From contig NC_017910.1 of NCBI RefSeq assembly GCF_000262305.1, positions 2,108,001-2,172,000 on the forward strand: DNA of 64,000 bases, written 5' to 3'. Both the position numbers and the translations under genes were made by a program. Under the pieces are notes generated by a model. That model was not told the DNA's origin. It saw only the letters and a program-made list of their open reading frames with translations, and made no database searches. Below are positions 35,559-42,128 of the stretch, piece by piece. Every line of letters begins with the position of its first letter. Positions within the stretch are counted from its first letter, which is position 1. This DNA comes from Shimwellia blattae DSM 4481 = NBRC 105725 (GTDB lineage Bacteria > Pseudomonadota > Gammaproteobacteria > Enterobacterales > Enterobacteriaceae).

Positions 35559-35897
35559 TTATGCCTTTGGATTACCGCCGAAACGGGTATTCAGAAACCG
35601 TAAAGCCAGCTTGCGGGATTGCTCAACGCCGACGAAGCCAATGCTGCCGCCGATAGCAATCGAGAGGGATTTGTACCATTCGTAATATTCAAGGACGGAG
35701 GCGACTGTCAGGGTCAGTGCGCCACACAGTAGCCCTTCCAGCAGGATCATCTTCCAGCCACCGCCCATATAGGCAATGCGTAAGCCAGCCATAACGACCG
35801 CCAGCAGCACCGCACCAACGGGGGTTTCACCTCGCCACCAGCTCTGGAGTAACTCCAGAAACTCGGGCCAGGAATGGGGATTATTGTGCATTTTCAT
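35559..35897 (-). CDS. Lambda S-type holin with MKM dual start
   Basis: 112 aa with three membrane segments (~25-45, ~50-70, ~78-95), the class I holin layout. It opens M-K-M as lambda S does, with start codons at 35897 and 35891. In lambda the longer product is the antiholin and the shorter the holin. Upstream there is GAGGTGAGAG, room for two overlapping ribosome binding sites. It is the first lysis gene, followed by endolysin. Confidence 0.82.
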   Translation of the reverse strand: MKMHNNPHSWPEFLELLQSWWRGETPVGAVLLAVVMAGLRIAYMGGGWKMILLEGLLCGALTLTVASVLEYYEWYKSLSIAIGGSIGFVGVEQSRKLALRFLNTRFGGNPKA

Positions 35898-35988
35898 GGT
35901 CTCTCACCTCGCTACATGCGGGTGCTGATAACGTACCGGGATATGAACGAATGATGTGCCGTGTTGCGGAGGGTGAACGATTTAACAA

Positions 35989-36082
35989 CAGCATTCAGAA
36001 TAGTATTCATACCATATGATGGCTTGCAGTTGGTGTGTATGGTGTGTATAAACTAACTATCGGATAGAGACCAGGAGGGAGC
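35989..36082 (+). promoter_or_regulatory. hicAB promoter region, copy 1
   Basis: Upstream sequence shared almost base for base with 57912-58005. It includes TTGCAG and TATAAA-type elements before the AGGAGG ribosome binding site. Conservation of this block together with hicB in the second copy supports a promoter and HicB-binding role. Confidence 0.5.
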
Positions 36083-36265
36083 CTGAAGAGCTCGGAACTG
36101 ATATCACTACTGGAGAAAAATGGCTGGGTCCTGGAGCGCATCAAAGGCAGCCATCACCAGTTCTCCCATCCCGATTTTGCTATTGTCATTACTGTTCCGC
36201 ATCCCAGAAAAGACGTGAAGCCAGGAACGCTCCGTCAGATCCTGAAGAATGCGAAGCTAAAATGA
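36083..36265 (+). CDS. hicA: HicA toxin (mRNA interferase), apparent CTG start
   Basis: 60 codons reading [CTG]-KSSELISLLEKNGWVLERIKG...GSHHQF...PGTLRQILKNAKLK, the full HicA fold with the catalytic histidine in GSHHQF. No ATG, GTG or TTG lies between the upstream in-frame TAG (36065) and the conserved KSSEL start; the only candidate is CTG at 36083, four bases after AGGAGGGAGC. HicA cleaves mRNA and is held inactive by HicB, encoded 39 bases downstream. Confidence 0.85.
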   Translation: MKSSELISLLEKNGWVLERIKGSHHQFSHPDFAIVITVPHPRKDVKPGTLRQILKNAKLK

Positions 36266-36304
36266 TCAGAAAGATGCACCGGCATTATTCACACAGGAGC
36301 AGAT

Positions 36305-36718
36305 ATGTTATATCCCGCATTCGTTGAGGTTGATAAAGACGGTACCGCCAGTGGCTGGTTTCCTGACGTCCCGGGATGCCTGTTCGCCGGTGACAATATG
36401 GAAGCCGCGTTTGCCGATGCCCGCAGCGCCATAGATGCACACTTTGAGTTGCTGAGTGAAAAGGATCTGCCCATTCCCGGGGCTCACCCTATGGAAGAGC
36501 ATGTTGTGAATGATCCGGGCACTTATACCGGTGGCCGCTGGTTATACGTTGACGTCAACATGGATAAGTTCGATGGCCGCGCTGAACGCATCAACATAAC
36601 CCTTCCCCATCGTCTTCTTGAACGCATTGATTCAACGGTTAAGCACAAACCAGAGTACGGCAGCCGCAGCGCCTTTCTTGCCGTTGCCGCAAGGAATGAA
36701 CTCCACAAATCGGATTGA
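36305..36718 (+). CDS. hicB: HicB antitoxin, copy 1
   Basis: 137 aa. The N-terminal HicB RNase-H-like fold (MLYPAFVEVDKDGTASGWFPDVPGC...) binds HicA, and the C-terminal ribbon-helix-helix-type region (INITLPHRLLERIDSTVKHKPEYGSRSAFLAVAARNEL) binds DNA for autoregulation. It pairs with hicA just upstream, and a second copy at 58124 differs by three residues. The module is transcribed against the late operon, so it has its own promoter in the lysogen. It may stabilise the prophage or act as abortive infection. Confidence 0.92.
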   Translation: MLYPAFVEVDKDGTASGWFPDVPGCLFAGDNMEAAFADARSAIDAHFELLSEKDLPIPGAHPMEEHVVNDPGTYTGGRWLYVDVNMDKFDGRAERINITLPHRLLERIDSTVKHKPEYGSRSAFLAVAARNELHKSD

Positions 36719-36804
36719 GTGCCCCGGCAGAGGCAGGCCCTGATTTTGCCCAACATAAGTCACCAGGGCATGAAGTCTGCGATGCACATAAAAAGGAATC
36801 CAGC

Positions 36805-37251
36805 ATGAGCAACTATTCAGATTTATATCAGATGATAAAACTCAGGGTTTGCCAGAATAATGACATCCCGGTCTCTTCCCTGATGGACAGGCATAGTTAC
36901 CGGATAAATCAGGTGTGGTACCGGATTGGACAGATATTTACTCTCGAGTGCGTACTTGATGAATACCGAAAACTTCATGCATCCGAGTATTACCCACTGG
37001 AGAATGAGGCGGCTTTACATCATATGATTTTCCATATGACAAAGTGGAAGCTGGAGTACATCCGTGAACTTACGCTGAATGACAGCCTCTTTATTATTTC
37101 AGAACGACTAAAATCTGAGCATATGCCCGCTGAGGCCGTGGCGTTTCTCGAAAAGGTAAACTGCACAGCTCATCACTATCCGATTGATGAGTTCCCTGCT
37201 AAGGACTGGGCTCCCAGGGAAAATTCAGTTTACCTTCGCCCTCACAGTTAG
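36805..37251 (+). CDS. Phage-associated protein downstream of hicAB (ECs1072-like)
   Basis: 148 aa from the ATG at 36805 (MSNYSDLYQMIKLRVCQ), ribosome binding site AAGGAA. It resembles the ECs1072-type phage-associated proteins I recall near lysis genes of lambdoid prophages; no biochemical role is known to me. It follows hicB by 86 bases and was left out of the second hicAB copy. Its last 53 bases overlap the convergent gene at 37199-37423. Confidence 0.65.
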   Translation: MSNYSDLYQMIKLRVCQNNDIPVSSLMDRHSYRINQVWYRIGQIFTLECVLDEYRKLHASEYYPLENEAALHHMIFHMTKWKLEYIRELTLNDSLFIISERLKSEHMPAEAVAFLEKVNCTAHHYPIDEFPAKDWAPRENSVYLRPHS

Positions 37252-37423
37252 CCATTACGGTAATCTCAGCTAAAATACACTGCAGCCGCTCTTCAAGAGC
37301 GGCTTTTTCTTTCAGCAGGCTGTTATAACGTGATAGATGTATTTTTTGCTGTCCCAGCCAGTTTTCAAGCTGGGTAGATGACATGCCGGGATTATAGAAG
37401 TAAGGCTGTGGCTTATTGACCAT
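37199..37423 (-). CDS. Small coiled-coil phage protein
   Basis: 74 aa (MVNKPQPYFYNPGMSSTQLENWLG...) with an excellent ribosome binding site (AAGGAGAT, 8 bases before ATG) and a central coiled coil. The site is inside the 3' end of the small membrane gene upstream, suggesting a coupled pair. Function unknown. Confidence 0.6.
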   Translation of the reverse strand: MVNKPQPYFYNPGMSSTQLENWLGQQKIHLSRYNSLLKEKAALEERLQCILAEITVMANCEGEGKLNFPWEPSP

Positions 37424-37427
37424 TATC

Positions 37428-37598
37428 TTATCTCCTTACCAGTAGATCCGCTGATGTTCTCACCAGAGATACTAAGGCATCAAAAAAGTTACTTACTATT
37501 AGAATGGAGCAGAGACAAAGCCCTGCCAGCACCATCAACATAATTTTTTGCCACACTTTCGCAGTGGCCCGGTAATCCCGCCGGAAAAACGGCCTCAT
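37428..37598 (-). CDS. Small single-pass membrane protein
   Basis: A 56-aa frame from ATG 37598 to TAA 37428: basic start (MRPFFRRDYRATAKVWQK), one strongly hydrophobic helix (IMLMVLAGLCLCSILIV, ~20-36) and an amphipathic tail ending LVRR. Its end carries the ribosome binding site of the next gene. No obvious ribosome binding site of its own, which lowers confidence. It sits in the late operon between the methyltransferase and the holin. Confidence 0.5.
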   Translation of the reverse strand: MRPFFRRDYRATAKVWQKIMLMVLAGLCLCSILIVSNFFDALVSLVRTSADLLVRR

Positions 37599-38061
37599 TT
37601 TCAGGCTGTCTTATGCGCTAGTGGGCCGCCAGCCCAGACTCAGTGATGCTTTACGCCACCTTTCCCTCACTACGTCGCCGTGGGAATCCGACCTGTATCA
37701 CCGTCGTCGTGCTGCCGAAATTGATTCAGCATTTCAGTACCGCATGGATTTTACTGTTTCATCGTGATCTCCTTTATCTCATCCACCGTTTGATTAAAAC
37801 GCGCTGTCTCCATCTCGATGCCAATACCACGACGACCCGCAGCAATAGCCATCTTCATCGTCGAACCCGATCCCATAAAGAAATCCGCCACCACATCTCC
37901 GGGCTTACTGCTGGCATTAATCATTTCCCACAACATATCAGCAGGCTTTTCGCAGGGGTGTTTTCCGGGGTAGAACTGGACCGGCTTATGGGGTAATCCC
38001 CCCGAAAAACCGGTGTGTTCATAAGTAGAATTTTCTCGTAATCTGAACCGGGGAGATCTCT

Positions 38062-38328
38062 ATGAAAAAATCACGCTTTACCGACAGCCAGATCATCGCC
38101 ATCCTCAAGCAGGCTGAGGCCGGAACGCCAGTTGCTGAACTGTGCCGCGAACATGGTATGAGCAATGCCAGCTTCTACAAGTGGCGTTCACGCTTTGGCG
38201 GAATGGACGCATCCATGATGGCCCGACTAAAAGAGCTGGAAGATGAAAACCGCCGCCTGAAAAAGATGTATGCCGAAGAACGGCTCAAAGCCGAAATTAT
38301 TCAGGAGGCTATGGCAAAAAAGTGGTGA
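38062..38328 (+). CDS. IS3-family transposase OrfA
   Basis: 88 aa, helix-turn-helix DNA-binding protein (KKSRFTDSQIIAILKQAEAGTPVAELCREHGMSNASFYKWRS) with a C-terminal leucine zipper. It ends at AAG TGG TGA just after the slip site, so a -1 shift at 38316-38322 makes the full OrfAB transposase. Confidence 0.92.
   Translation: MKKSRFTDSQIIAILKQAEAGTPVAELCREHGMSNASFYKWRSRFGGMDASMMARLKELEDENRRLKKMYAEERLKAEIIQEAMAKKW
38316..38322 (+). other. OrfA/OrfB frameshift heptamer A AAA AAG
   Basis: Positioned three codons before the orfA stop. A -1 slip reads on as VVKPSQRKQ into orfB, the usual way IS3 elements make transposase. Confidence 0.8.
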
Positions 38329-39149
38329 AGCCATCGCAGCGAAAGCAGATGGCACAGGACGCGGTCAGACACCGAAGCGTCAGCATACGTTTTGCCTGCC
38401 AGTTGTTTGCTGTCAGCGAAAGTTGCTATCGCTATCAGCCTCAACTGAATGAAGAAAACACGGTTATTGCTGACTGGCTGCTCCGTATCACCGACAGTCA
38501 GCGCAACTGGGGTTTTGGTCTGTGCTTTTTGTACCTGCGTAACGTAAAAGGCTTTAAGTTCAATCACAAAAGGGTATACCGGATTTATTGCGAGTTGTCG
38601 CTGAACAGGCGAATTAAACCGAAAAAACGACTGAAACGGGATAAGCCCGAGCCGCTGGCGGTGCCTGAAAGCCGCAATGAATGCTGGTCGATGGACTTCA
38701 TGCACGATCAACTGTCGGATGGTCGTTCCGTCCGATTGCTGAATGTTATCGATGACTTTAATCGTGAAGCGCTGGCCATTGAGGTAGATTTTTCTCTTCC
38801 CGCAAATCGTGTGGTGAGGACACTCGAACAACTGATTGAGTGGAAAGGTAAACCAGCGGCAATACGATGTGATAATGGGCCAGAATATACCGGCAAGATA
38901 CTGATGTCATGGGCTGCTCAGCAGAATATCACCCTGCGTTTTATTCAACCCGGAAAACCTCAGCAGAATGCATATATTGAGCGATATAACCGGACAGTAC
39001 GTTATGACTGGCTGGGACAGCACCTGTTTACATCACTGGACGAATTGCAGGGCTATGCCACACGCTGGCAATGGTTTTATAATCACGAGCGTCCGAATAT
39101 GGCACTGAATGGTTTCACGCCAATGCAGCATATTCAACGCATGACCTGA
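38322..39149 (+). CDS. IS3-family transposase OrfB (DDE catalytic part)
   Basis: 275 aa with the rve-type DDE core: D in CWSMDFMHD, D in IRCDNGPEY, and E in NAYIERYNRTVRYDWL. Normally translated as the C-terminal part of OrfAB by -1 frameshifting. No internal stop or obvious damage. Confidence 0.92.
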   Translation: MVKPSQRKQMAQDAVRHRSVSIRFACQLFAVSESCYRYQPQLNEENTVIADWLLRITDSQRNWGFGLCFLYLRNVKGFKFNHKRVYRIYCELSLNRRIKPKKRLKRDKPEPLAVPESRNECWSMDFMHDQLSDGRSVRLLNVIDDFNREALAIEVDFSLPANRVVRTLEQLIEWKGKPAAIRCDNGPEYTGKILMSWAAQQNITLRFIQPGKPQQNAYIERYNRTVRYDWLGQHLFTSLDELQGYATRWQWFYNHERPNMALNGFTPMQHIQRMT

Positions 39150-39990
39150 TTCTACTTATCGCCTCCGTTAAAAATGGGGGGATTACCATGGCACCAGACA
39201 TCGGTATAGGGCACATACTTTGTCACCATAAATGGCCGGCGAAGCTGATGCCATTCATCCACCAGCTCAGAGTATCGTCGGTTTAAGGCCTGGTGCTGAA
39301 CGGTGAGCCGGTCATATTCAGTGGTGAGCTGATTCACCATCGCCTTCTGGCCTGCGACCTCCCTGAACAAAGTTTGCAGCTTTGCATAGTCCGCTGCGTT
39401 TGGTAGCTGCCACTGGCTGGTCCCAAACCAGTGAGAGACCATATTCTTTTTGCCCGTGGCATCTGCTATCTGTTTTGACGTAATACAAAGCGCTTTGCGG
39501 GCATCCCGGAAGTAACTGATCAACGGAGCAAAAAGGTGCTGTTTAGTTTCGTCACACCGGGCACGGTAGCCATCGTCTTTCGCCCTGTAGGGCCCCTGAT
39601 AATGCCCGGCAAAAATAACCCGTTCGGTGGCCGGGAAATATGCCCTCAGGCTCTCTTTACGACAGCCATTCCAGCGGCCGGATGGCTTCGCCCATATAAT
39701 GTGATTGAGGATCCTGAACCGGTTTCTGGTGAGGATTTCAATATCCGCCGCCAGCCGGTGGCCACAGAACAGATAGATGCTCCCCGCTGGCTTTAAAACC
39801 CGCCAGAACTCTGCCAGGCAAAGATCCAGCCAGCGAAGATAATCACCGTCCCCTGCCCACTGGTTATCCCAGCTCTGCGGTTTAACGTTGAAGTACGGCG
39901 GATCAGTAATAATGAGGTCGACAGAGTTGGCGGGAAGCCCGGGCAAGATCGTCAGGCAGTCAGCGTTGTACAGAACAACACTGTTTATAT

Positions 39991-40119
39991 TTACAGTATT
40001 TTCCATAGATCAGTAAGCATTACTCTGATAGGCTCACAACGCTTTTGCGCGAAAGCAGTGGGCCCTGGTTTGCTTGTGACCTCATGCATGAGCAGATGGC
40101 TGGTCGGGTGCGTCAACAC
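39991..40119 (-). CDS. Candidate 42-aa peptide overlapping the methyltransferase start
   Basis: A GTG at 40119 opens a frame reading MLTHPTSHLLMHEVTSKPGP...AFAQKRCEPIRVMLTDLWKIL and ends inside the first codons of the methyltransferase. The ribosome binding site is poor. It may be a leader peptide or only a conserved late leader RNA. The first ATG inside it (40089) would give a shorter version. Confidence 0.3.
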   Translation of the reverse strand: MLTHPTSHLLMHEVTSKPGPTAFAQKRCEPIRVMLTDLWKIL

Positions 40120-40417
40120 CTACCAGCCGCCCATTTCCACAACTAAATATCCCCTGGTACTTAGGGGCTCGTATGATACTTCCGCACACGCAACGATATG
40201 CGCACGTCACGCTCGGATATCAGCAGCTCATTCACATTATTTATCCGCCCGCGCTCCCTGATAATCCCCGTTTTTATATGCTGCCCGGCGCTTATTTACC
40301 CCAGGCCGGTTATTAGCGTGGGGTGCCAGACAATAAAAAACCCGCACGGTGGCGGGTTCATTTGGATTCATTGGCTGAAGGGCGCTTGCGGTACAGCTTT
40401 GCGAAGCATACAGGGAT
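40120..40417 (-). promoter_or_regulatory. Probable late promoter region (pR'-like) downstream of the antiterminator
   Basis: By lambda logic the late promoter, Q-binding site and early terminator lie just past gene Q, before the first late gene. This stretch has that position, contains the terminator at 40339-40358 and no convincing gene. I could not single out -35 and -10 boxes with confidence. Confidence 0.45.
40339..40358 (-). terminator. Intrinsic terminator (tR'-like)
   Basis: On the minus strand a 7-bp stem AACCCGC/GCGGGTT with a 6-base loop is followed by TTTTTTATT. Its place, about 60 bases past the antiterminator gene and before all late genes, suits the terminator that Q-type factors override. 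Confidence 0.75.
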
Positions 40418-40987
40418 TCAAACGGTTTCCGCGCAAGAATGCAAGCCAAATCTTTCGCTATCTGTGTCGAATGCATCACACATTGGCCGGTAAAGTAGCG
40501 ACTCTGCGATAGTCAGCCAGACATCAATTCGTGACTCACATGTGCGGAATGACCATTCCGGATATTGAATATTCAGTGCCCTGGCCATCGACTTTTTACT
40601 CCTGCCATAACCGTCATAACGCTCATGTAATAATGCAATCATGGCCGGAGGTAATTGCTGCCCTACTACGTGATCAATAATCAGCGCTTCTGCGTCAGAA
40701 CAAAACGCCAGGCCGCTTTTTAATTTCCCGTTAAGGAGATCGGACAGATATATTGCCAGTTCATCAGAATTCAGCCCTGACCGCTTAAGATCCCGCAATG
40801 CTTTCCGCACCGCTGTCCGGGTAACTTTATTGCCAGCCAGCAGCCGGTTAAACATGTTGTCTGGCTTACCGCTGCCGATATAAGACCACCGGCCCCACAT
40901 GCGAAGTTTGCCCTGAATCCAGATACTTTCCAGTGTTCGCAGCCGGATAATTTCGCCCGCCTTACCGGTTTCAGATGGATATATCAT
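40418..40987 (-). CDS. Q-like late antitermination protein (DUF1133 family)
   Basis: 189 aa starting MIYPSETGKAGEIIRLRTLESIWIQGKLRMWGRWSYIG, the DUF1133 opening. Members take the place of gene Q in many lambdoid phages and are taken to switch on late transcription through terminators. It overlaps the end of the upstream 52-aa gene and precedes the late promoter region. The C-terminal half (~125-170, GYGRSKKSMARALNIQYPEWSFRTCESRIDVWL) reads like a helix-turn-helix. Confidence 0.8.
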   Translation of the reverse strand: MIYPSETGKAGEIIRLRTLESIWIQGKLRMWGRWSYIGSGKPDNMFNRLLAGNKVTRTAVRKALRDLKRSGLNSDELAIYLSDLLNGKLKSGLAFCSDAEALIIDHVVGQQLPPAMIALLHERYDGYGRSKKSMARALNIQYPEWSFRTCESRIDVWLTIAESLLYRPMCDAFDTDSERFGLHSCAETV

Positions 40988-41129
40988 GGTCCCCTCCGTG
41001 CATTGTTTTAATGTAGTTTTTCAGGATCCGGTAATCCACCAGCACTGACCCTGACCAGCGCACTGCCCGCAGTACCTGCCAGCGCTTATGCAGATGATCG
41101 ATAACGACTCGCTTCAGATGGGGTCCCAT
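40971..41129 (-). CDS. Small phage protein between rusA and the antiterminator
   Basis: 52 aa from the ATG at 41129 (MGPHLKRVVIDHLHKRWQVLRAVRWSGSVLVDYRILKNYI...). The start lies within the original 3' end of rusA, and the end overlaps the antiterminator start, a compact coupled layout. Basic, probably helical; function unknown. Confidence 0.55.
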   Translation of the reverse strand: MGPHLKRVVIDHLHKRWQVLRAVRWSGSVLVDYRILKNYIKTMHGGDHDISI

Positions 41130-41484
41130 GGACTGGCCTCCCTGATAATAATCTTCCCGGACTCCCCCAGATCTTGGTAATGCGGCAATCCCATACGTGC
41201 GCGTCGTTCGCATAGACAGCATCCATCAGGGCTTTAAGCATATTGTCGCAATCCGGCTTTGCCTGATGCGGCTGCCCCGAATAACGGACCCGCTTCAGCC
41301 TGCTCCAGCTGGTGGGCATTGGTATAACGAAAATAACGTGACAACCAGATACCGGGAGGCTGACGCCCTGTAATCGGACTTCATCGCAAAAAGCCCGATA
41401 CCGGAGCACCTCTGGCCGCTTTTTCCATTTGTCGGCCCGGGTCTGGCGGGGCTTACCCATGGGGGTAATATTGAAGGTGATCAT
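41086..41484 (-). CDS. rusA: RusA Holliday-junction resolvase with frameshifted C-terminus
   Basis: 132 aa as it stands. The RusA core is complete, with the catalytic acidic motif KPDCDNMLKALMDAVY and a third acid in ANDAHVWD. After KIWG the sequence becomes arginine/serine-rich and unlike the family. Adding one G to the G5 run (41164-41168) restores KIWGESGKIIIREASPWDPI and a stop at 41114, the normal RusA end at ~123 aa. The catalytic part is unaffected, so activity may survive. RusA resolves junctions formed in phage replication and recombination. Confidence 0.85.
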   Translation of the reverse strand: MITFNITPMGKPRQTRADKWKKRPEVLRYRAFCDEVRLQGVSLPVSGCHVIFVIPMPTSWSRLKRVRYSGQPHQAKPDCDNMLKALMDAVYANDAHVWDCRITKIWGSPGRLLSGRPVHGTPSEASRYRSSA

Positions 41485-41675
41485 TGCGACCTCCTTCCTG
41501 AACGCGTACAGCCCTGGTCCCGGATCCTCTCGGGTAGCCAGGCAGCAACAGTCCAGGAAAGAAAATCCGTGTTCAGGCTGCGTTCTGTCTTTACCCCGCG
41601 TGATGAATAACGGGCAACCAGCTCATCCGCCTGCTCTGTTGTACAGTTGAAGTGGTAAAACCAGGATCGTTTCAT
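41481..41675 (-). CDS. Hypothetical phage protein upstream of rusA
   Basis: 64 aa starting MKRSWFYHFNCTTEQADELVARYSSRGVKTERSLN; its stop overlaps the rusA start by 4 bases. Small proteins of this appearance precede rusA in other enterobacterial phages. Function unknown. Confidence 0.65.
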   Translation of the reverse strand: MKRSWFYHFNCTTEQADELVARYSSRGVKTERSLNTDFLSWTVAAWLPERIRDQGCTRSGRRSQ

Positions 41676-41767
41676 TGCATACCTCCGCCAGGGGCGAAGC
41701 GCAACGAAGCACCGGCATGATCTGCCGCGGGTGAAAGTGTGGATATCGTTTGTTGAATGTGCGCCAT
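41672..41767 (-). CDS. 31-aa peptide coupled to the next gene
   Basis: ATG at 41767 with a strong ribosome binding site (GGGAGGCACC) opens MAHIQQTISTLSPAADHAGA...GGGMQ, and its TGA overlaps the next ATG (ATGA). The signal and coupling support translation; no family recognised. Confidence 0.45.
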   Translation of the reverse strand: MAHIQQTISTLSPAADHAGASLRFAPGGGMQ

Positions 41768-41855
41768 GGTGCCTCCCATAGCGCTGTGCTGCTTCGGTGC
41801 CGGTTGTTCAGGCCGACACCGGTGATAATACAGAGGGGGGAGTGAAAATCAACCG

Positions 41856-41874
41856 GTGTTGTTCACAACAACAC
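41856..41874. repeat. Perfect inverted repeat GTGTTGTT-CAC-AACAACAC
   Basis: Eight-base arms with a 3-base centre, upstream of the small-gene/rusA/antiterminator run. Size and symmetry suit a repressor operator. It does not match the operator-like sites beside the phage repressor gene, so the binding protein is unknown. Confidence 0.4.
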
Positions 41875-42079
41875 AGTGTTGACAGAATAAGATAGTAAGC
41901 TACTTTCATCTTCCAGCTAAAAATCCAAATAAAAAAACAAAGGTCATACACTATCAAAAGTATCAGATTTAAGAACGTAAAGATTTCAAAAATATTTTTC
42001 AGCCTAATGATTTTTAATATTCAAAATAAATATCAAACTAATCTAAATACTGTATAATACAAAACTTATTTTTAATTGA

Positions 42080-42117
42080 TTACACCCACCTGATAGAATA
42101 CCATCAGGTGGGTGTAA
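42080..42117. terminator. Long hairpin ending the cargo operon
   Basis: A perfect 15-bp stem (TTACACCCACCTGAT and its complement) with an 8-base loop lies 11 bases past the stop of the receiver-protein gene. There is no strong T run, so it may work as a terminator or an RNA-stabilising hairpin. Confidence 0.6.
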
Positions 42118-42128
42118 CATTCAAACGA

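Larger units (their letters stand above)
37992..39187 (+). mobile_element. IS3-family insertion sequence (IS407-like), 1196 bp
   Basis: Bounded by the inverted ends GGTAATCCCCCC and GGGGGGATTACC and by a 4-bp target duplication ATGG (37988-37991 and 39188-39191). It carries overlapping orfA and orfB with an A AAA AAG slippage site. Size, 4-bp duplication and orfA/orfB layout fit the IS407 subgroup of IS3. It looks intact and could still transpose. Confidence 0.92.
37751..40006 (-). pseudogene. DNA adenine methyltransferase gene split by an IS element
   Basis: N-terminal part 40006-39188 has the DPPY motif (IITDPPYFNV) and C-terminal part 37987-37751 has the AdoMet motif FFMGSGST, the order of beta-class N6-adenine (or N4-cytosine) methyltransferases. 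Removing 37992-39187 and one copy of the 4-bp target ATGG rejoins ...YTDVWCH to KPVQFYPGKHPCEK in frame and restores a 351-aa enzyme. Located just behind the Q-controlled late promoter region. With the IS present, the left fragment ends early after NPPIFNGGDK and should be inactive. Confidence 0.92.
41768..42128. other. Junction between phage core and AT-rich cargo, no gene seen
   Basis: To about 41880 the base composition is like the phage core; beyond it becomes AT-rich, marking the edge of the cargo operon. Holds the inverted repeat at 41856 and the hairpin at 42080. Confidence 0.5.

Noticed and set aside
40237..40479. 80-codon frame over the antiterminator end and late promoter region
   Set aside because: It spans a terminator hairpin and has no ribosome binding site; better explained as non-coding late leader.
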